Assembly (NCBI RefSeq): GCF_033659955.1
Contig: NZ_JARUJP010000009.1
Span: forward strand, 86,736-150,735
Reading direction: 5' to 3'
Length of the DNA: 64,000 nt
Origin: Clostridium_AM tanneri
Lineage (GTDB): Bacteria; Bacillota; Clostridia; Clostridiales; Clostridiaceae
Both the position numbers and the translations under genes were made by a program. Shown here one piece after another: positions 9,183 to 17,631 of the stretch (positions are counted from its first letter, which is position 1; each line of letters begins with the position of its first letter). The notes under the pieces are model-generated. The model ran no database searches and had not been told where the DNA came from. It saw nothing but the letters and a program-made list of their open reading frames with translations.

Positions 9183-9968
9183 CTACTTCTTAATATACTT
9201 TGATATAATCTTGTCATATTCCCCATTTGCTTTTATTTTGTTAAGTCCATCATTAAATGCACTCATCAATTCTTTGTTATCGCCTTTTTTTACTGCAAAG
9301 CCAAAATCTTGTTTTGTTAACTTATCTCCTGCTATCTTTAAACCAGAATCAGGATTTACAGAAATCATATATGCAACAACAGGGTAGTCTTCAAAGGTTA
9401 CATCAGCATTTCTATTTTTTACTTCCTGCATCATTGATGGCGTATCATTAAAATATTTAACAGTTACTCCTAGTCTGTCTTTATTTGTTTCAGCATATTT
9501 TGCTCCAGAAGTTCCTTTCTTAACTGCAAAAACTTTACCTTTAAAATCTTCTTCCGACTTTATCTTGTCATTATCTTCTTTAACAACTGCAGCAATTCCC
9601 GCTTCATAGTAACCTACTGACATATCTAGAACCTTTTTTCTTTCATCTGTAATTCCCATACCTGCTATTGCACCATCTATTTGATTTGATTGTATAGCAG
9701 GAATTATTCCCTTAAAATCCATAGGTTTCAACTCATATTGAAAACCCTCAACCTTTGCTACTGCATCTAAAATATCAACATCTATACCAGTATACTTGCC
9801 GTCTTTTTCAAAAGAAAATGGAGCATAAGTAGCATCGGTAGCTATTATATATTTTTTATCAAATTTTTTATTCGAATCAGTATTTGTACTTACACTTTTG
9901 TTTCCACATCCTATTAATCCTACAGCGATTGCTGCAACTATTGATATTTTTGCTATCATTTTTTTCAT
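9183..9968 (-). CDS. Amino acid ABC transporter substrate-binding lipoprotein (copy 1)
   Basis: A 261-residue extracellular solute-binding protein of family 3. It has a lipoprotein signal with lipobox LIGC (Cys about residue 21). The SBP_bac_3 fold shows ATDATYAPFSFEKDGKYTGI-type ligand contacts and the DGAIAGMGITDERK hinge segment. It would capture a polar amino acid at the cell surface. The exact ligand (glutamine, cystine, arginine or other) cannot be assigned. The sequence differs from copy 2 mainly around the first binding strand (ATYAPFSFEKD versus VTFAPFEFQKD), so the two transporters may differ in preference. Confidence 0.92.
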   Translation of the reverse strand: MKKMIAKISIVAAIAVGLIGCGNKSVSTNTDSNKKFDKKYIIATDATYAPFSFEKDGKYTGIDVDILDAVAKVEGFQYELKPMDFKGIIPAIQSNQIDGAIAGMGITDERKKVLDMSVGYYEAGIAAVVKEDNDKIKSEEDFKGKVFAVKKGTSGAKYAETNKDRLGVTVKYFNDTPSMMQEVKNRNADVTFEDYPVVAYMISVNPDSGLKIAGDKLTKQDFGFAVKKGDNKELMSAFNDGLNKIKANGEYDKIISKYIKK

Positions 9969-10012
9969 TTGTAATTCCCCCTTTTAAATATGTAAATATA
10001 AATTATATATTT

Positions 10013-10041
10013 ATAGTACCAGTTTCTTAAATAATCGTCAA
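10013..10041 (-). promoter_or_regulatory. Promoter of amino acid transporter operon 1
   Basis: Minus strand TTGACG (-35, 10036-10041), 17-bp spacer, TACTAT (-10, 10013-10018), 45 bp upstream of the binding-protein gene. A GTCGAATAT box abuts the -35. The same box and promoter type is found in front of operon 2. The rest of the 318-bp gap 9969-10286 holds only the operon 2 terminator. Confidence 0.55.
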
Positions 10042-10170
10042 TATTCGACGTAGTTTTTTAACATTATGACATATGTAAACCTTATTTTTTTGCATTTTAT
10101 TAAGATACCCTTTTCTTTTTCTATATAATTTGACAGATTAATAAAAGTTTCTATATAATTTCTTGCAAAT

Positions 10171-10208
10171 AAAAAATCCACTGCTAGTATTAAGCCGGTG
10201 GATTAAAA
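10171..10208 (-). terminator. Terminator of amino acid transporter operon 2
   Basis: Minus-strand stem AATCCAC/GTGGATT extended by CGGC/GCAG-type pairs, followed by a T-rich run. It is located ~80 bp past the ATPase stop at 10287. Confidence 0.75.
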
Positions 10209-10286
10209 ACAATTACCTTATCCCTATTGTAGATCTGCTGATTTTACTATGTAAAATAGCATATATTAAAGAAACAGTTTAACTTT

Positions 10287-11009
10287 CTATAGCACTTTGC
10301 CTAAAAAATCCTTTGTTCTATCATTCTTTGGATTTCCAAAAATCTCTTCTGGAGTACCTTCTTCAACAATGTATCCATCAGCCATAAATAGTACCCTGTT
10401 GGCAACTTCTTTAGCAAAACCCATTTCGTGGGTAACTACCATCATAGTCATTCCTTCCTTTGCTAAATCTTTCATTACCTGAAGTACCTCTCCTACCATT
10501 TCAGGGTCTAAAGCTGATGTAGGTTCATCAAATAACATTATTTCAGGCTCCATAGCTAATGCTCTTGCTATAGCTACCCTCTGCTTTTGTCCTCCAGATA
10601 GATTATCAGGATAAACATGAGCCTTATCACTTAGCCCTACTTTCTCTAATAACTTATAGGCCTTCTCTTCTGCCTCCTTCTTTGACACTTTATTTAATTC
10701 TATAGGCGCTAAAGTTATATTTTGAAATGCTGTTAAATGAGGAAATAGATTAAAGGATTGAAAAACCATACCTAGCTTTTCCCTTAACCTGTTTATATTA
10801 ACTCCCTTTTCATTTATGTCTTGTCCATCAATTAGAACAGTTCCTCCATTTATTTCCTCAAGCTTGTTTAGGCATCTTAGTACTGTACTTTTACCTGACC
10901 CAGAAGGGCCTATGAGACACACTACTTCTCCTTCATTTACAGCAAAATCTATTCCCTTCAAAACAGTAAGTTCATCAAATTTCTTTTCAAGTCCTTTCAC
11001 TTCTATCAT
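10287..11009 (-). CDS. Polar amino acid ABC transporter ATPase (copy 2)
   Basis: A 240-residue GlnQ-type ATPase with intact Walker A GPSGSGKSTV, LSGGQKQRVAIARALA signature and LFDEPTSALD Walker B. The frame is open further upstream, to 11093, but the start chosen is the ATG at 11009. This gives the family N-terminus MIEVKGLEKKF and the same 4-bp ATGA overlap with the permease stop seen in copy 1. The upstream extension would lie wholly inside the permease gene. Confidence 0.92.
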   Translation of the reverse strand: MIEVKGLEKKFDELTVLKGIDFAVNEGEVVCLIGPSGSGKSTVLRCLNKLEEINGGTVLIDGQDINEKGVNINRLREKLGMVFQSFNLFPHLTAFQNITLAPIELNKVSKKEAEEKAYKLLEKVGLSDKAHVYPDNLSGGQKQRVAIARALAMEPEIMLFDEPTSALDPEMVGEVLQVMKDLAKEGMTMMVVTHEMGFAKEVANRVLFMADGYIVEEGTPEEIFGNPKNDRTKDFLGKVL

Positions 11010-11665
11010 ATCTTTAATCTCCTTTCCACCCCTCTTGATGCATAAGTCAACAGCATAATTATCACAAAGTAAAATACTGCAACGAAAGCCCATGTTTCAA
11101 AGGCACGGTAATTAGAGGCAATTATAATCTCACCGCTTTGAGTAAGCTCTCTAATTCCTATTACAGATAGAAGAGATGTGTCTTTTAACGATATAATAAA
11201 CTGATTTATAAAAGCTGGAACCATCTTCCTTACTGCTTGTGGTAATATAACAAACTTCATAGTTTTCCCATAGGGAAGACCTAGACTTCTTGCCGCTTCC
11301 ATCTGACCTTTGTCCACAGCCATTATTCCTGCTCTAAAAATTTCTACCATATAAGCACCGGCATTCAAACTAATAGCTATTACCCCTGCTGTAAAAGCTG
11401 GTATCTTCACATTCAAAGCCCCTGGAATACCAAAGTATATAAAGAATGCTTGTACTATTAAAGGTGTACCTCTTATTATATCCACATATACTCTAGCTAT
11501 GCCCTTTAAAACTTTATTTGTACTAATAGACATCATTCCAAATAACAATCCTAGTACGCTGGCAAGTATAAGGGATATTACCGTTACTTCTAAAGTAACT
11601 CCTAATCCAGACAAAAGATCTGGTAAACTCTCTTTAAATAAAGCCATTAAATCCAAGCTATTCAC
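11006..11665 (-). CDS. Polar amino acid ABC transporter permease (copy 2)
   Basis: A 219-residue permease almost identical in layout to the copy 1 permease, with the EAA loop MEAARSLGLPYGKTMKFVIL. Most differences between the copies are conservative, pointing to a fairly recent duplication or continued gene conversion. It is coupled to the ATPase by a 4-bp overlap. A hairpin in the gap before it separates it from the binding-protein gene. Confidence 0.92.
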   Translation of the reverse strand: MNSLDLMALFKESLPDLLSGLGVTLEVTVISLILASVLGLLFGMMSISTNKVLKGIARVYVDIIRGTPLIVQAFFIYFGIPGALNVKIPAFTAGVIAISLNAGAYMVEIFRAGIMAVDKGQMEAARSLGLPYGKTMKFVILPQAVRKMVPAFINQFIISLKDTSLLSVIGIRELTQSGEIIIASNYRAFETWAFVAVFYFVIIMLLTYASRGVERRLKI

Positions 11666-11787
11666 CCTCCTAAATCTCCAAGAATTAAATTATCTGCTAA
11701 AAAACTCCGTTTCAAGTTTTTTTGTAGCTTAAAACTGGATTTTTATATGCTACTATGTATTTGATGATATAAAGAAACAAACTTTTA

Positions 11788-11834
11788 ATGGTGGTATATA
11801 AATTCTTCAATAAAGATTCATATACCACCACTAT
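11788..11834 (-). terminator. Intercistronic hairpin between binding protein 2 and permease 2
   Basis: Arms GTGGTATAT/ATATACCAC, with the flanking TAGTGG and CCATTA partly paired, enclose a ~23-nt AT-rich loop. The hairpin lies inside the operon, without a strong T-run. This suggests partial termination or RNA end protection, so that more binding protein than membrane subunit is made. Confidence 0.55.
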
Positions 11835-11870
11835 TTTATTCATATTAGATAAAGTTTTATTATAGTAATG

Positions 11871-12656
11871 CTATTTCTTTATGTATTTCTGTATAATCTT
11901 ATCGTACTCTCCGCTTTCTTTAAGTTTCTTTAATCCATCATTGAAAGCATCCATCAGCTCTTTATTGCTTCCCTTTTTAACAGCAAATCCATAGTCTTGC
12001 TTTGTTAACTTATCTCCAACTATTTTTAGTCCTGAATTTTCGTCTACAGTTATCGCATATCCAACTACAGGGTAATCTTCAAAAGCTAAATCTGCATTTC
12101 CATTTTTAACCTCCTGCATCATAGAAGGTGAATCATTAAAGTACTTAACTGTAAAACCAAGCTTGTCTTTATTTTCTTCTGCATACTTGGAACCACTTGT
12201 TCCTTTTTTAACTGCAACAACTTTTCCTTTAAAATCTGATTCTGTCTTTATCTTATCGTTATCCTTTTTAACTACGGCAGAAACACCAGATTCAAAATAT
12301 CCTTCAGACATATCTAAAACCTTTTTTCTTTCATCTGTAATGCTCATGCCGGCAATAGCACCATCAATTTGATTTGACTGAAGCGCAGGTATTATACCTT
12401 TGAAGTCCATTGGTTTTAACTCATACTCAAAACCTTCAGTTTTTGAAATAGCCTCTAATAGTTCAATGTCTATACCTGTATACTTTCCATCCTTTTGAAA
12501 CTCAAAAGGTGCAAAAGTTACATCTGTTGCTATACTATATTTTTTACTGAACTTTTTGTTTGAATCAGCATTAGTGGCAGTACTACTATTTCCGCATCCC
12601 ACTAGTCCAACTGCCACTGCTGATACTATTAATAGTTTTGTTAAAATTTTCTTCAT
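11871..12656 (-). CDS. Amino acid ABC transporter substrate-binding lipoprotein (copy 2)
   Basis: A 261-residue family 3 binding protein, the same length as copy 1. It has a lipobox LVGC and the DGAIAGMSITDERKKVLDMS hinge region. It is first in operon 2. Conservation with copy 1 is high in the C-terminal half and lower in the mature N-terminus, which forms part of the ligand pocket. Ligand not assigned. Confidence 0.92.
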   Translation of the reverse strand: MKKILTKLLIVSAVAVGLVGCGNSSTATNADSNKKFSKKYSIATDVTFAPFEFQKDGKYTGIDIELLEAISKTEGFEYELKPMDFKGIIPALQSNQIDGAIAGMSITDERKKVLDMSEGYFESGVSAVVKKDNDKIKTESDFKGKVVAVKKGTSGSKYAEENKDKLGFTVKYFNDSPSMMQEVKNGNADLAFEDYPVVGYAITVDENSGLKIVGDKLTKQDYGFAVKKGSNKELMDAFNDGLKKLKESGEYDKIIQKYIKK

Positions 12657-12707
12657 CTATAGTTCCCCCTTAATTATAAAATGAATAATTATTAATCTCT
12701 ATAGCTA

Positions 12708-12736
12708 ATACTATCAAAGACCCTTGCAAGTGTCAA
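12708..12736 (-). promoter_or_regulatory. Promoter of amino acid transporter operon 2
   Basis: Minus strand TTGACA (-35, 12731-12736), 17-bp spacer, TAGTAT (-10, 12708-12713). A GTCGAATAT box (12750-12758) lies 13 bp upstream of the -35. The same nine bases abut the -35 of operon 1. The remaining bases of the 507-bp gap 12657-13163 are AT-rich, apart from the riboswitch. Confidence 0.5.
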
Positions 12737-13009
12737 CTACTTTTTATTCATATTCGACATTATTCTCTCATTTTTGACCCCGTTTTTGATATATATTTAC
12801 GAAATATTATTCATATGATTAACAATTGTGTATTTTTTGTTAACTTAAAAATTTATTTTTACATATTTATAACCTTTATTAAAAACTTATAAATTTAGTT
12901 TTAAAATTTATAATGAAGCTTAAGTATAGTTTTAATTTTATTCCTCTAAATGTAACTACATGATAAATATTCCTGGTACTCCATTAATCTCATATGGAAT
13001 TAATCTGGG

Positions 13010-13146
13010 AATCTTGTTACAATAACACTTGCAAAAGCAAGCCGAATCTCCTTATGGAGTACGGGGGATTTATTAATAGGGGTGAATCTTTATATATATA
13101 AAGTAGGGGACCTCAACCCGAACCCGTCAACTAACCTCGGAGGCAA
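13010..13146 (+). ncRNA. Cyclic-di-AMP riboswitch (ydaO/yuaA leader)
   Basis: The leader carries the conserved ydaO-yuaA blocks in order: a G-run with GGGGGATTT, then AGGGGTGAATC (13079-13088 region), a variable AT hairpin, and the highly conserved ACCCGAACCCGTCAACTAAC near 13116-13135, followed by CTCGGAGGC. The RBS GAGGAGG and the SleB start follow at once. In known cases this RNA turns off expression when c-di-AMP is high. It commonly sits in front of cell-wall hydrolase genes in Firmicutes, as here. Boundaries are approximate. Confidence 0.88.
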
Positions 13147-13163
13147 AAGAGGAGGATAAACAT

Positions 13164-13943
13164 ATGATTAAATCAAAAAAGATCAAAGCTTTACTGATGA
13201 CTATGTCATTATCACTATTGTCAATTCAATCTGTACATGCAGCTAGTTACACAGTTCAATCAGGAGACTCACTATACAAAATAGGAAGACTTTTTAGCAC
13301 TGCTGCAAATACTATCATGCAGAACAATAATCTTTCAAGCACCTTAATATATCCAGGACAGGTATTAAAGGTTTCAAGTCAAACTTATACGGTTAAAAGC
13401 GGAGATAGTCTTTATCTAATAGCACAGAACTTTGGTGTTTCTGTTGATTCTCTAAGAAAGGCTAACAACAAATGGGACAATCTAGTATATTTAGGTCAGA
13501 CTCTAAATATACCTAGTAATAACTATACTTCTGTATCTCCAAATAGCGGACAAGTTTCAGCCTCAGTTATTTCCCATACAGAGGCTGAAATAGACCTACT
13601 TGCAAGGTTAATAAAGGCTGAAGCTGAAGGACAACCTTATACTGCTAAAGTTGCAGTAGGAGCTGTAGTTGTGAATAGAGTTCAAGATTCACGTTTCCCT
13701 AGCACCGTGACATCTGTAGTATATCAAAAGGATGCAGGTTACTATCAGTTTACACCAGTTGTTAACGGAATGATTAACAAGCCTGCAACTGCAGAAGATA
13801 GAAAGGCTGCTTTAGAAGCACTTTCTGGAGCTGATCCAACAAAGGGTGCCTTATATTACTTTGATGATAGTACAACAAACAAATGGCTTTGGTCCAAGAC
13901 TGTCGCTTTAAGAGTTGATAGAATGGTTTTCTCTTATTATTAA
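13164..13943 (+). CDS. Secreted cell-wall hydrolase: two LysM domains plus SleB-type hydrolase domain
   Basis: A 259-residue secreted protein. Signal peptide about residues 1-26 (ends VHA-A). LysM repeats at about 30-72 and 76-119 (YTVQSGDSLYKIG and YTVKSGDSLYLIA) bind peptidoglycan glycan strands. A C-terminal Hydrolase_2/SleB domain from about 143 has the catalytic Glu in L-I-K-A-E-A-E-G and the late G-A-L-Y-Y-F motif. This family includes the lytic transglycosylase SleB, which opens spore cortex, and vegetative relatives. A strong RBS (GAGGAGG) lies 9 bp before the ATG. The riboswitch in front ties its expression to c-di-AMP, a cell-wall and osmotic stress signal. Confidence 0.92.
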   Translation: MIKSKKIKALLMTMSLSLLSIQSVHAASYTVQSGDSLYKIGRLFSTAANTIMQNNNLSSTLIYPGQVLKVSSQTYTVKSGDSLYLIAQNFGVSVDSLRKANNKWDNLVYLGQTLNIPSNNYTSVSPNSGQVSASVISHTEAEIDLLARLIKAEAEGQPYTAKVAVGAVVVNRVQDSRFPSTVTSVVYQKDAGYYQFTPVVNGMINKPATAEDRKAALEALSGADPTKGALYYFDDSTTNKWLWSKTVALRVDRMVFSYY

Positions 13944-13960
13944 ACAATAAAATAATATAA

Positions 13961-14000
13961 AAAGGGAGGTTGTTGGATTTTCAACAACCTCTTTGTTTTT
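13961..14000 (+). terminator. Terminator after the SleB gene
   Basis: Stem AGGTTGTTG/CAACAACCT with extra AAAG/CTTT pairs, followed by a T-rich run. The rest of the gap to 14306 has no gene; see the small palindrome at 14205. Confidence 0.85.
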
Positions 14001-14204
14001 ACCAAAACTATCCAATAACTTTCCTTATCTTGAATATATTATCTAAAATCCTTTAGCTTTGAGAGAAAGATTGGTCTAATGTCCAGTAACCTAATCCTCT
14101 AAAATTATAACATCCTATTTGCAAGAATTCGTATACTGTTATTAATATTTTTAATTCTTTATATGTATTTGCATGATTTTTTCTAGTCAATATTCTGTGT
14201 CATG

Positions 14205-14222
14205 AATGTCCCATAGGACATT
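14205..14222. promoter_or_regulatory. Palindrome upstream of the PHP gene
   Basis: Perfect 7-bp arms AATGTCC and GGACATT around a 4-nt spacer, 84 bp upstream of the PHP start. It could be a protein-binding operator. No matching regulator is identifiable. Confidence 0.3.
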
Positions 14223-14306
14223 TACATTTCTTATTTTTAGGTATATTATATAAATATGATCACTTTATTTTCTGAATATACTCAATTTTGAAAAGAGGCA
14301 TTGTTT

Positions 14307-15074
14307 ATGAATTTAAATTCAATAGATCTTATGGATTTGCATAATCATACTATCTGGTCTGACGGAAGCCATACTGCAGATATAATTATAAAAAACGCTG
14401 TCAAAAATGGTATGACAGCAGTAGGCATTTCTGATCATTTTAACACTTCAAAATGCAACTCACTGCAAAATCACCAATTGAAGGAATATATAGAAAACAT
14501 AAATCAATTGAAAGACAGCTACAGGCATGATATTCAGGTTTATGCAGGAATAGAGTTATCTATGGATACAGAACTCTGTGATATAAAGAATTTACCTTAT
14601 GATGAACTGAATAAACTTGATTATGTATTATTTGAATATATAGATTGTTTTAAAAACAGCATAAAGTTTTCAGAATTAAAAGAGTATAGTTCTAAATTTT
14701 GCTGCAAAATAGGTCTTGCTCACACTGACTTGCTTTATTACAGTAGGATTTATGGTTTAAAGCCATTAATCAATATGTTAAAGGAAAACAATTTATTCTG
14801 GGAATTAAACGTCAACGACGGATACGAATACTTTAGTAAATTAGTCCGTTCTAGAGACAGCTGGAGAACAAATAGATTTTTTAAAAAACTAAAACAAAAT
14901 AATATACAAATATCCGTAGGCTCAGATACTCATAACCTTCAATACTATGATTTTGAGCAGCTTCAAATAGGTAATTTATTAGCCAAGCATAAATCTATAA
15001 AAATGCTAAAATATGATTTTTCAATATCTAGAGCGATTCACCTTAATAAAGGTTTAACCAATTATCATATATAA
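14307..15074 (+). CDS. PHP-domain metal-dependent phosphoesterase (histidinol-phosphatase-like)
   Basis: A 255-residue PHP protein. All metal-binding motifs are present in order: DLHNHTIWSDGSHT (residues ~9-22), GISDHFN, an A-G-I-E-L-S segment, LAHTD, and the final SVGSDTHN. PHP enzymes hydrolyse phosphate esters such as histidinol phosphate, nucleic acid ends or small phosphates. Without his genes nearby, a histidine biosynthesis role is not supported. The ATG at 14307 is chosen because GAGG at 14295-14298 is 8 bp away; the in-frame TTG at 14301 is too close to it. Confidence 0.85.
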   Translation: MNLNSIDLMDLHNHTIWSDGSHTADIIIKNAVKNGMTAVGISDHFNTSKCNSLQNHQLKEYIENINQLKDSYRHDIQVYAGIELSMDTELCDIKNLPYDELNKLDYVLFEYIDCFKNSIKFSELKEYSSKFCCKIGLAHTDLLYYSRIYGLKPLINMLKENNLFWELNVNDGYEYFSKLVRSRDSWRTNRFFKKLKQNNIQISVGSDTHNLQYYDFEQLQIGNLLAKHKSIKMLKYDFSISRAIHLNKGLTNYHI

Positions 15075-15096
15075 TAAAATTTATTTTGCAAAGATT

Positions 15097-15135
15097 AAGC
15101 CTGATATTTTTATCAGACTTTTATACTTTTTTGCA
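15097..15135 (+). terminator. Terminator after the PHP gene
   Basis: Stem AAGCCTGATA/TATCAGACTT with a short T loop, then a T-rich stretch. Confidence 0.75.
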
Positions 15136-15313
15136 TTTTTTATCTTAAATAATAATCTATAAGCAATTGTTAATTTTTCAGATTTTTCCCAATTGTCTAT
15201 TATATGAATAAATCTTTACAATTTCTTTACACTTTTTCCTCATAAATCTATTGTCAAAATGCCTATCCTACCAGTAAAATAAATATAAGTTATTAGGATG
15301 GGAGGCGAAGCTT

Positions 15314-15874
15314 ATGAATGACCATTTAAAAGAAATAGAAAGGTTTTTACTTGACCATGATATGAAATTAGGAAAAAATAAAACCACAAGCAATAAATTA
15401 CTTAGCAAGCTAAATCGAAAGAGTTTAATTTCTAGATCTATGCGGTGCGTATATCGTGTTGATAACTTCATAGTTAAAACTTCTTCAGATGCTACTGGTT
15501 CCAGGTTGCCTGTTGGCGCTGATCAATGTCTAAATGAATTTAATATATATAATTCAACAGATAAAAGACTTGAACATTTTAGGGAAATATTCTGTCCAGT
15601 GTACGCAATCTATGAAAGCAGGTTTTTATATTTAACAATTCATAAACTTCTAACTCCTTTGTCAACAAAAGATGACTCTGATGAAACCATATACAGCTTT
15701 ATTAATAGTGGCCGGAAATTCTCTAATGAATCAAAGTTCTTTCATATTCTAGAGAATTTCAAAAGTACCTGGGTTACTAAATCACCAGAATTACAACATG
15801 AATATAGCAAAATCAGTACTTTTGGACATGACGAAAATAACAATCTCTATGTATTAGACTATGGCATGTTATGA
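15314..15874 (+). CDS. Unknown protein with a degenerate kinase-like pattern
   Basis: A 186-residue soluble protein not recognised as a named family. A basic N-terminal third is followed by CVYRVDNFIVKTSSDATGSR, which resembles the beta3 strand of kinase folds with a Lys. It ends in D-E-N-N-N-L-Y-V-L-D-Y-G, which resembles a D-F-G metal-binding segment. No H-R-D-like catalytic loop is visible, so this would be a mini or inactive kinase fold at best. The RBS GGGAGG lies 8 bp upstream of the ATG. Neighbours are the PHP gene and a membrane-anchored DUF4367 gene on the same strand. Confidence 0.6.
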   Translation: MNDHLKEIERFLLDHDMKLGKNKTTSNKLLSKLNRKSLISRSMRCVYRVDNFIVKTSSDATGSRLPVGADQCLNEFNIYNSTDKRLEHFREIFCPVYAIYESRFLYLTIHKLLTPLSTKDDSDETIYSFINSGRKFSNESKFFHILENFKSTWVTKSPELQHEYSKISTFGHDENNNLYVLDYGML

Positions 15875-15994
15875 AGCTGTATTAAATAGCATATATTTAT
15901 ACTGAGCTTGTTTTTTAAAGTGCACATTAGCTTTAGAATGAGTGTGATATTTAAATCAATAAAAACAAAAAATATTCTGAATAGGAAGATGAAT

Positions 15995-17008
15995 ATGAAG
16001 AATACCCTAAAAAACCCAGAAACAATTTCTAATGATTCCTTTATCTATGATGAGTTAAAGATTAAACCTTTAGAGTTAAAGACTGAAGAAAAAAATAAAA
16101 TAGTTAAGCCTTTACTTGCGGCTTCATTATCTACTGTTACAATAATAATATCTCTTCTTGGGTATCAGCATTTTTCCCAGATTAGTAACAGTAACTTGAA
16201 AAATAAAACAACCACCATTAGTGATGTAAACAGCCAACTAATATCAAAAGATGCATACAAAATAAATGATACTTCATCAAACCTAACAGTCAATCAAAAT
16301 TTTAGCGACAGTTTAAAAAAGGACAACAATATTAATGCTACTAAATTTAATACAAACATCCCTAAAAGTTCTTCTGAGGAATACAAAAAACTAGATTACA
16401 CAGTTAGTAAGGATACTAAAACCTCAGATAAATCTCCATCATCAACAACTGAAAATGCCAATTTGATATCTGATGATATAGTTCTTTCTAAGCAAGATAC
16501 CTTAGAAGTTTCAATTTCTAAAGATAGAAGTGACACTAAAATTGAGGATGTTACAAAAGCAAGTCCTTCTAATGACCAAAAAAAAGAAGTTAACTCTATT
16601 TCCTCTTCTGAAAACAAATTAGCAAAGGAAAGGCCTGACATATTGACCTTAGCAGAAGCAGAAGAATACTGGGGAAGTAAAGTTTTGCTCCCTTCATACA
16701 TACCAGAAGGCTTTGAGCTTACAGATATATCTATATCTAGAGACAACAAAGAAAAATATGTAAGATTGACGTTCAGCTCAAATAATGCCTATTTTAAAAT
16801 AACCCAAAATCAGAACACTAAATATACTATAAGTGGCAAGGCAACTAGTATTGACGGCTTAAAGGTATGGGTTACGGAAACAACGGAAAACTCAAATTCT
16901 AATACTACAATTACTCGAGTTCTTTGGAATAAAGGTAATGTTCAGTATTCACTAGCTGGCAATATACCAAAAGATAACTTGATAAATATTTGCAAATCCG
17001 TTAATTAA
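15995..17008 (+). CDS. Membrane-anchored DUF4367 protein
   Basis: About 337 residues. A cytoplasmic N-terminus of ~40 residues is followed by one membrane helix (LLAASLSTVTIIISLLG). A long Ser/Thr/Asn/Lys-rich linker of ~150 residues leads to a C-terminal DUF4367 domain (LPSYIPEGFELTDISIS... then LWNKGNVQYSLAGNIPKDNL). DUF4367 domains often hang outside the membrane on anti-sigma-factor-like or germination-related proteins; no partner sigma gene is here. The start at 15995 is chosen because AGGAAG at 15983-15988 is 6 bp from it. The open frame extends up to a TTG at 15908 without a good RBS. Confidence 0.75.
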   Translation: MKNTLKNPETISNDSFIYDELKIKPLELKTEEKNKIVKPLLAASLSTVTIIISLLGYQHFSQISNSNLKNKTTTISDVNSQLISKDAYKINDTSSNLTVNQNFSDSLKKDNNINATKFNTNIPKSSSEEYKKLDYTVSKDTKTSDKSPSSTTENANLISDDIVLSKQDTLEVSISKDRSDTKIEDVTKASPSNDQKKEVNSISSSENKLAKERPDILTLAEAEEYWGSKVLLPSYIPEGFELTDISISRDNKEKYVRLTFSSNNAYFKITQNQNTKYTISGKATSIDGLKVWVTETTENSNSNTTITRVLWNKGNVQYSLAGNIPKDNLINICKSVN

Positions 17009-17013
17009 AACTA

Positions 17014-17045
17014 GAGCAGAGGACTGTTTTCCTCTGCTCCTTTAT
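17014..17045 (+). terminator. Terminator after the DUF4367 gene
   Basis: Perfect 10-bp stem GAGCAGAGGA/TCCTCTGCTC with a 6-nt loop, then CTTTATT. Confidence 0.85.
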
Positions 17046-17156
17046 TCCAGTAAAAATCGTACTAGTACTTATTCACTTTTATCCTTTGTTTACTAACATA
17101 ATATTCAAAAACAAATACTTTGTTACACATTACTTTTAATACTAATAAATTTGCAG

Positions 17157-17507
17157 TTACATAGTCATTACTTTTCTACATTCCTCTGCACAGTGACGAC
17201 AAGCATCAGCACATAAATTATTGTGTTCACTTTTAAATCTATTGCATTCTGATGCACATTCTTCACAAATTGTAGAACATAAATTTAATATTTCTTTTAA
17301 ATGTTTACTTCTTCTTGCCATAGCGCAAGCTGCTGTTGAACATACTTCAGCACAGTCCATCAAGTCAAGCATACAATGTTCTCTCATATTCATATCTGGT
17401 TCTTCTAAACAAAGCCTTAAGCATTCTTGGCAAAGTTGCGCACACTTATTAAGTGCGTCCATACAGGATTGGTATTGAGCATTTGGTGCCATTAAAGTTG
17501 CATTCAT
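17157..17507 (-). CDS. Cys-rich four-helix-bundle copper-binding protein (DUF326/Csp-like)
   Basis: A 116-residue protein with about 17 cysteines, many in C-x-x-C and C-x-x-x-C spacing along amphipathic helices (CAQLCQECLRLC; CSTICEECASEC; CADACRHCAEECRK). This is the pattern of the DUF326/Csp family. Csp members line the inside of a four-helix bundle with Cys to hold many Cu(I) ions. No Tat or Sec signal is seen, so it resembles the cytosolic Csp3 branch: copper storage or detoxification. It is the sole gene of its unit. Confidence 0.85.
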   Translation of the reverse strand: MNATLMAPNAQYQSCMDALNKCAQLCQECLRLCLEEPDMNMREHCMLDLMDCAEVCSTAACAMARRSKHLKEILNLCSTICEECASECNRFKSEHNNLCADACRHCAEECRKVMTM

Positions 17508-17631
17508 TTACTGTACCCCTCTTTCCTATTAATATATAGTATTACATAAATTATTTTGTGCTAGATATTTAAAATAATACCTCATCTCACTTAGGAAGTT
17601 TTTGCAAGATGTATCTCCTAAGGTCATAAAT

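Noticed and set aside
11010..11093. Longer N-terminus for the second amino acid transporter ATPase
   Set aside because: It lies inside the permease gene and breaks the 4-bp overlap arrangement seen in the sister operon.
16396..16749. 117-codon minus-strand frame opposite the DUF4367 gene
   Set aside because: It is antisense to the low-complexity Ser/Thr/Lys linker; composition explains the open frame.
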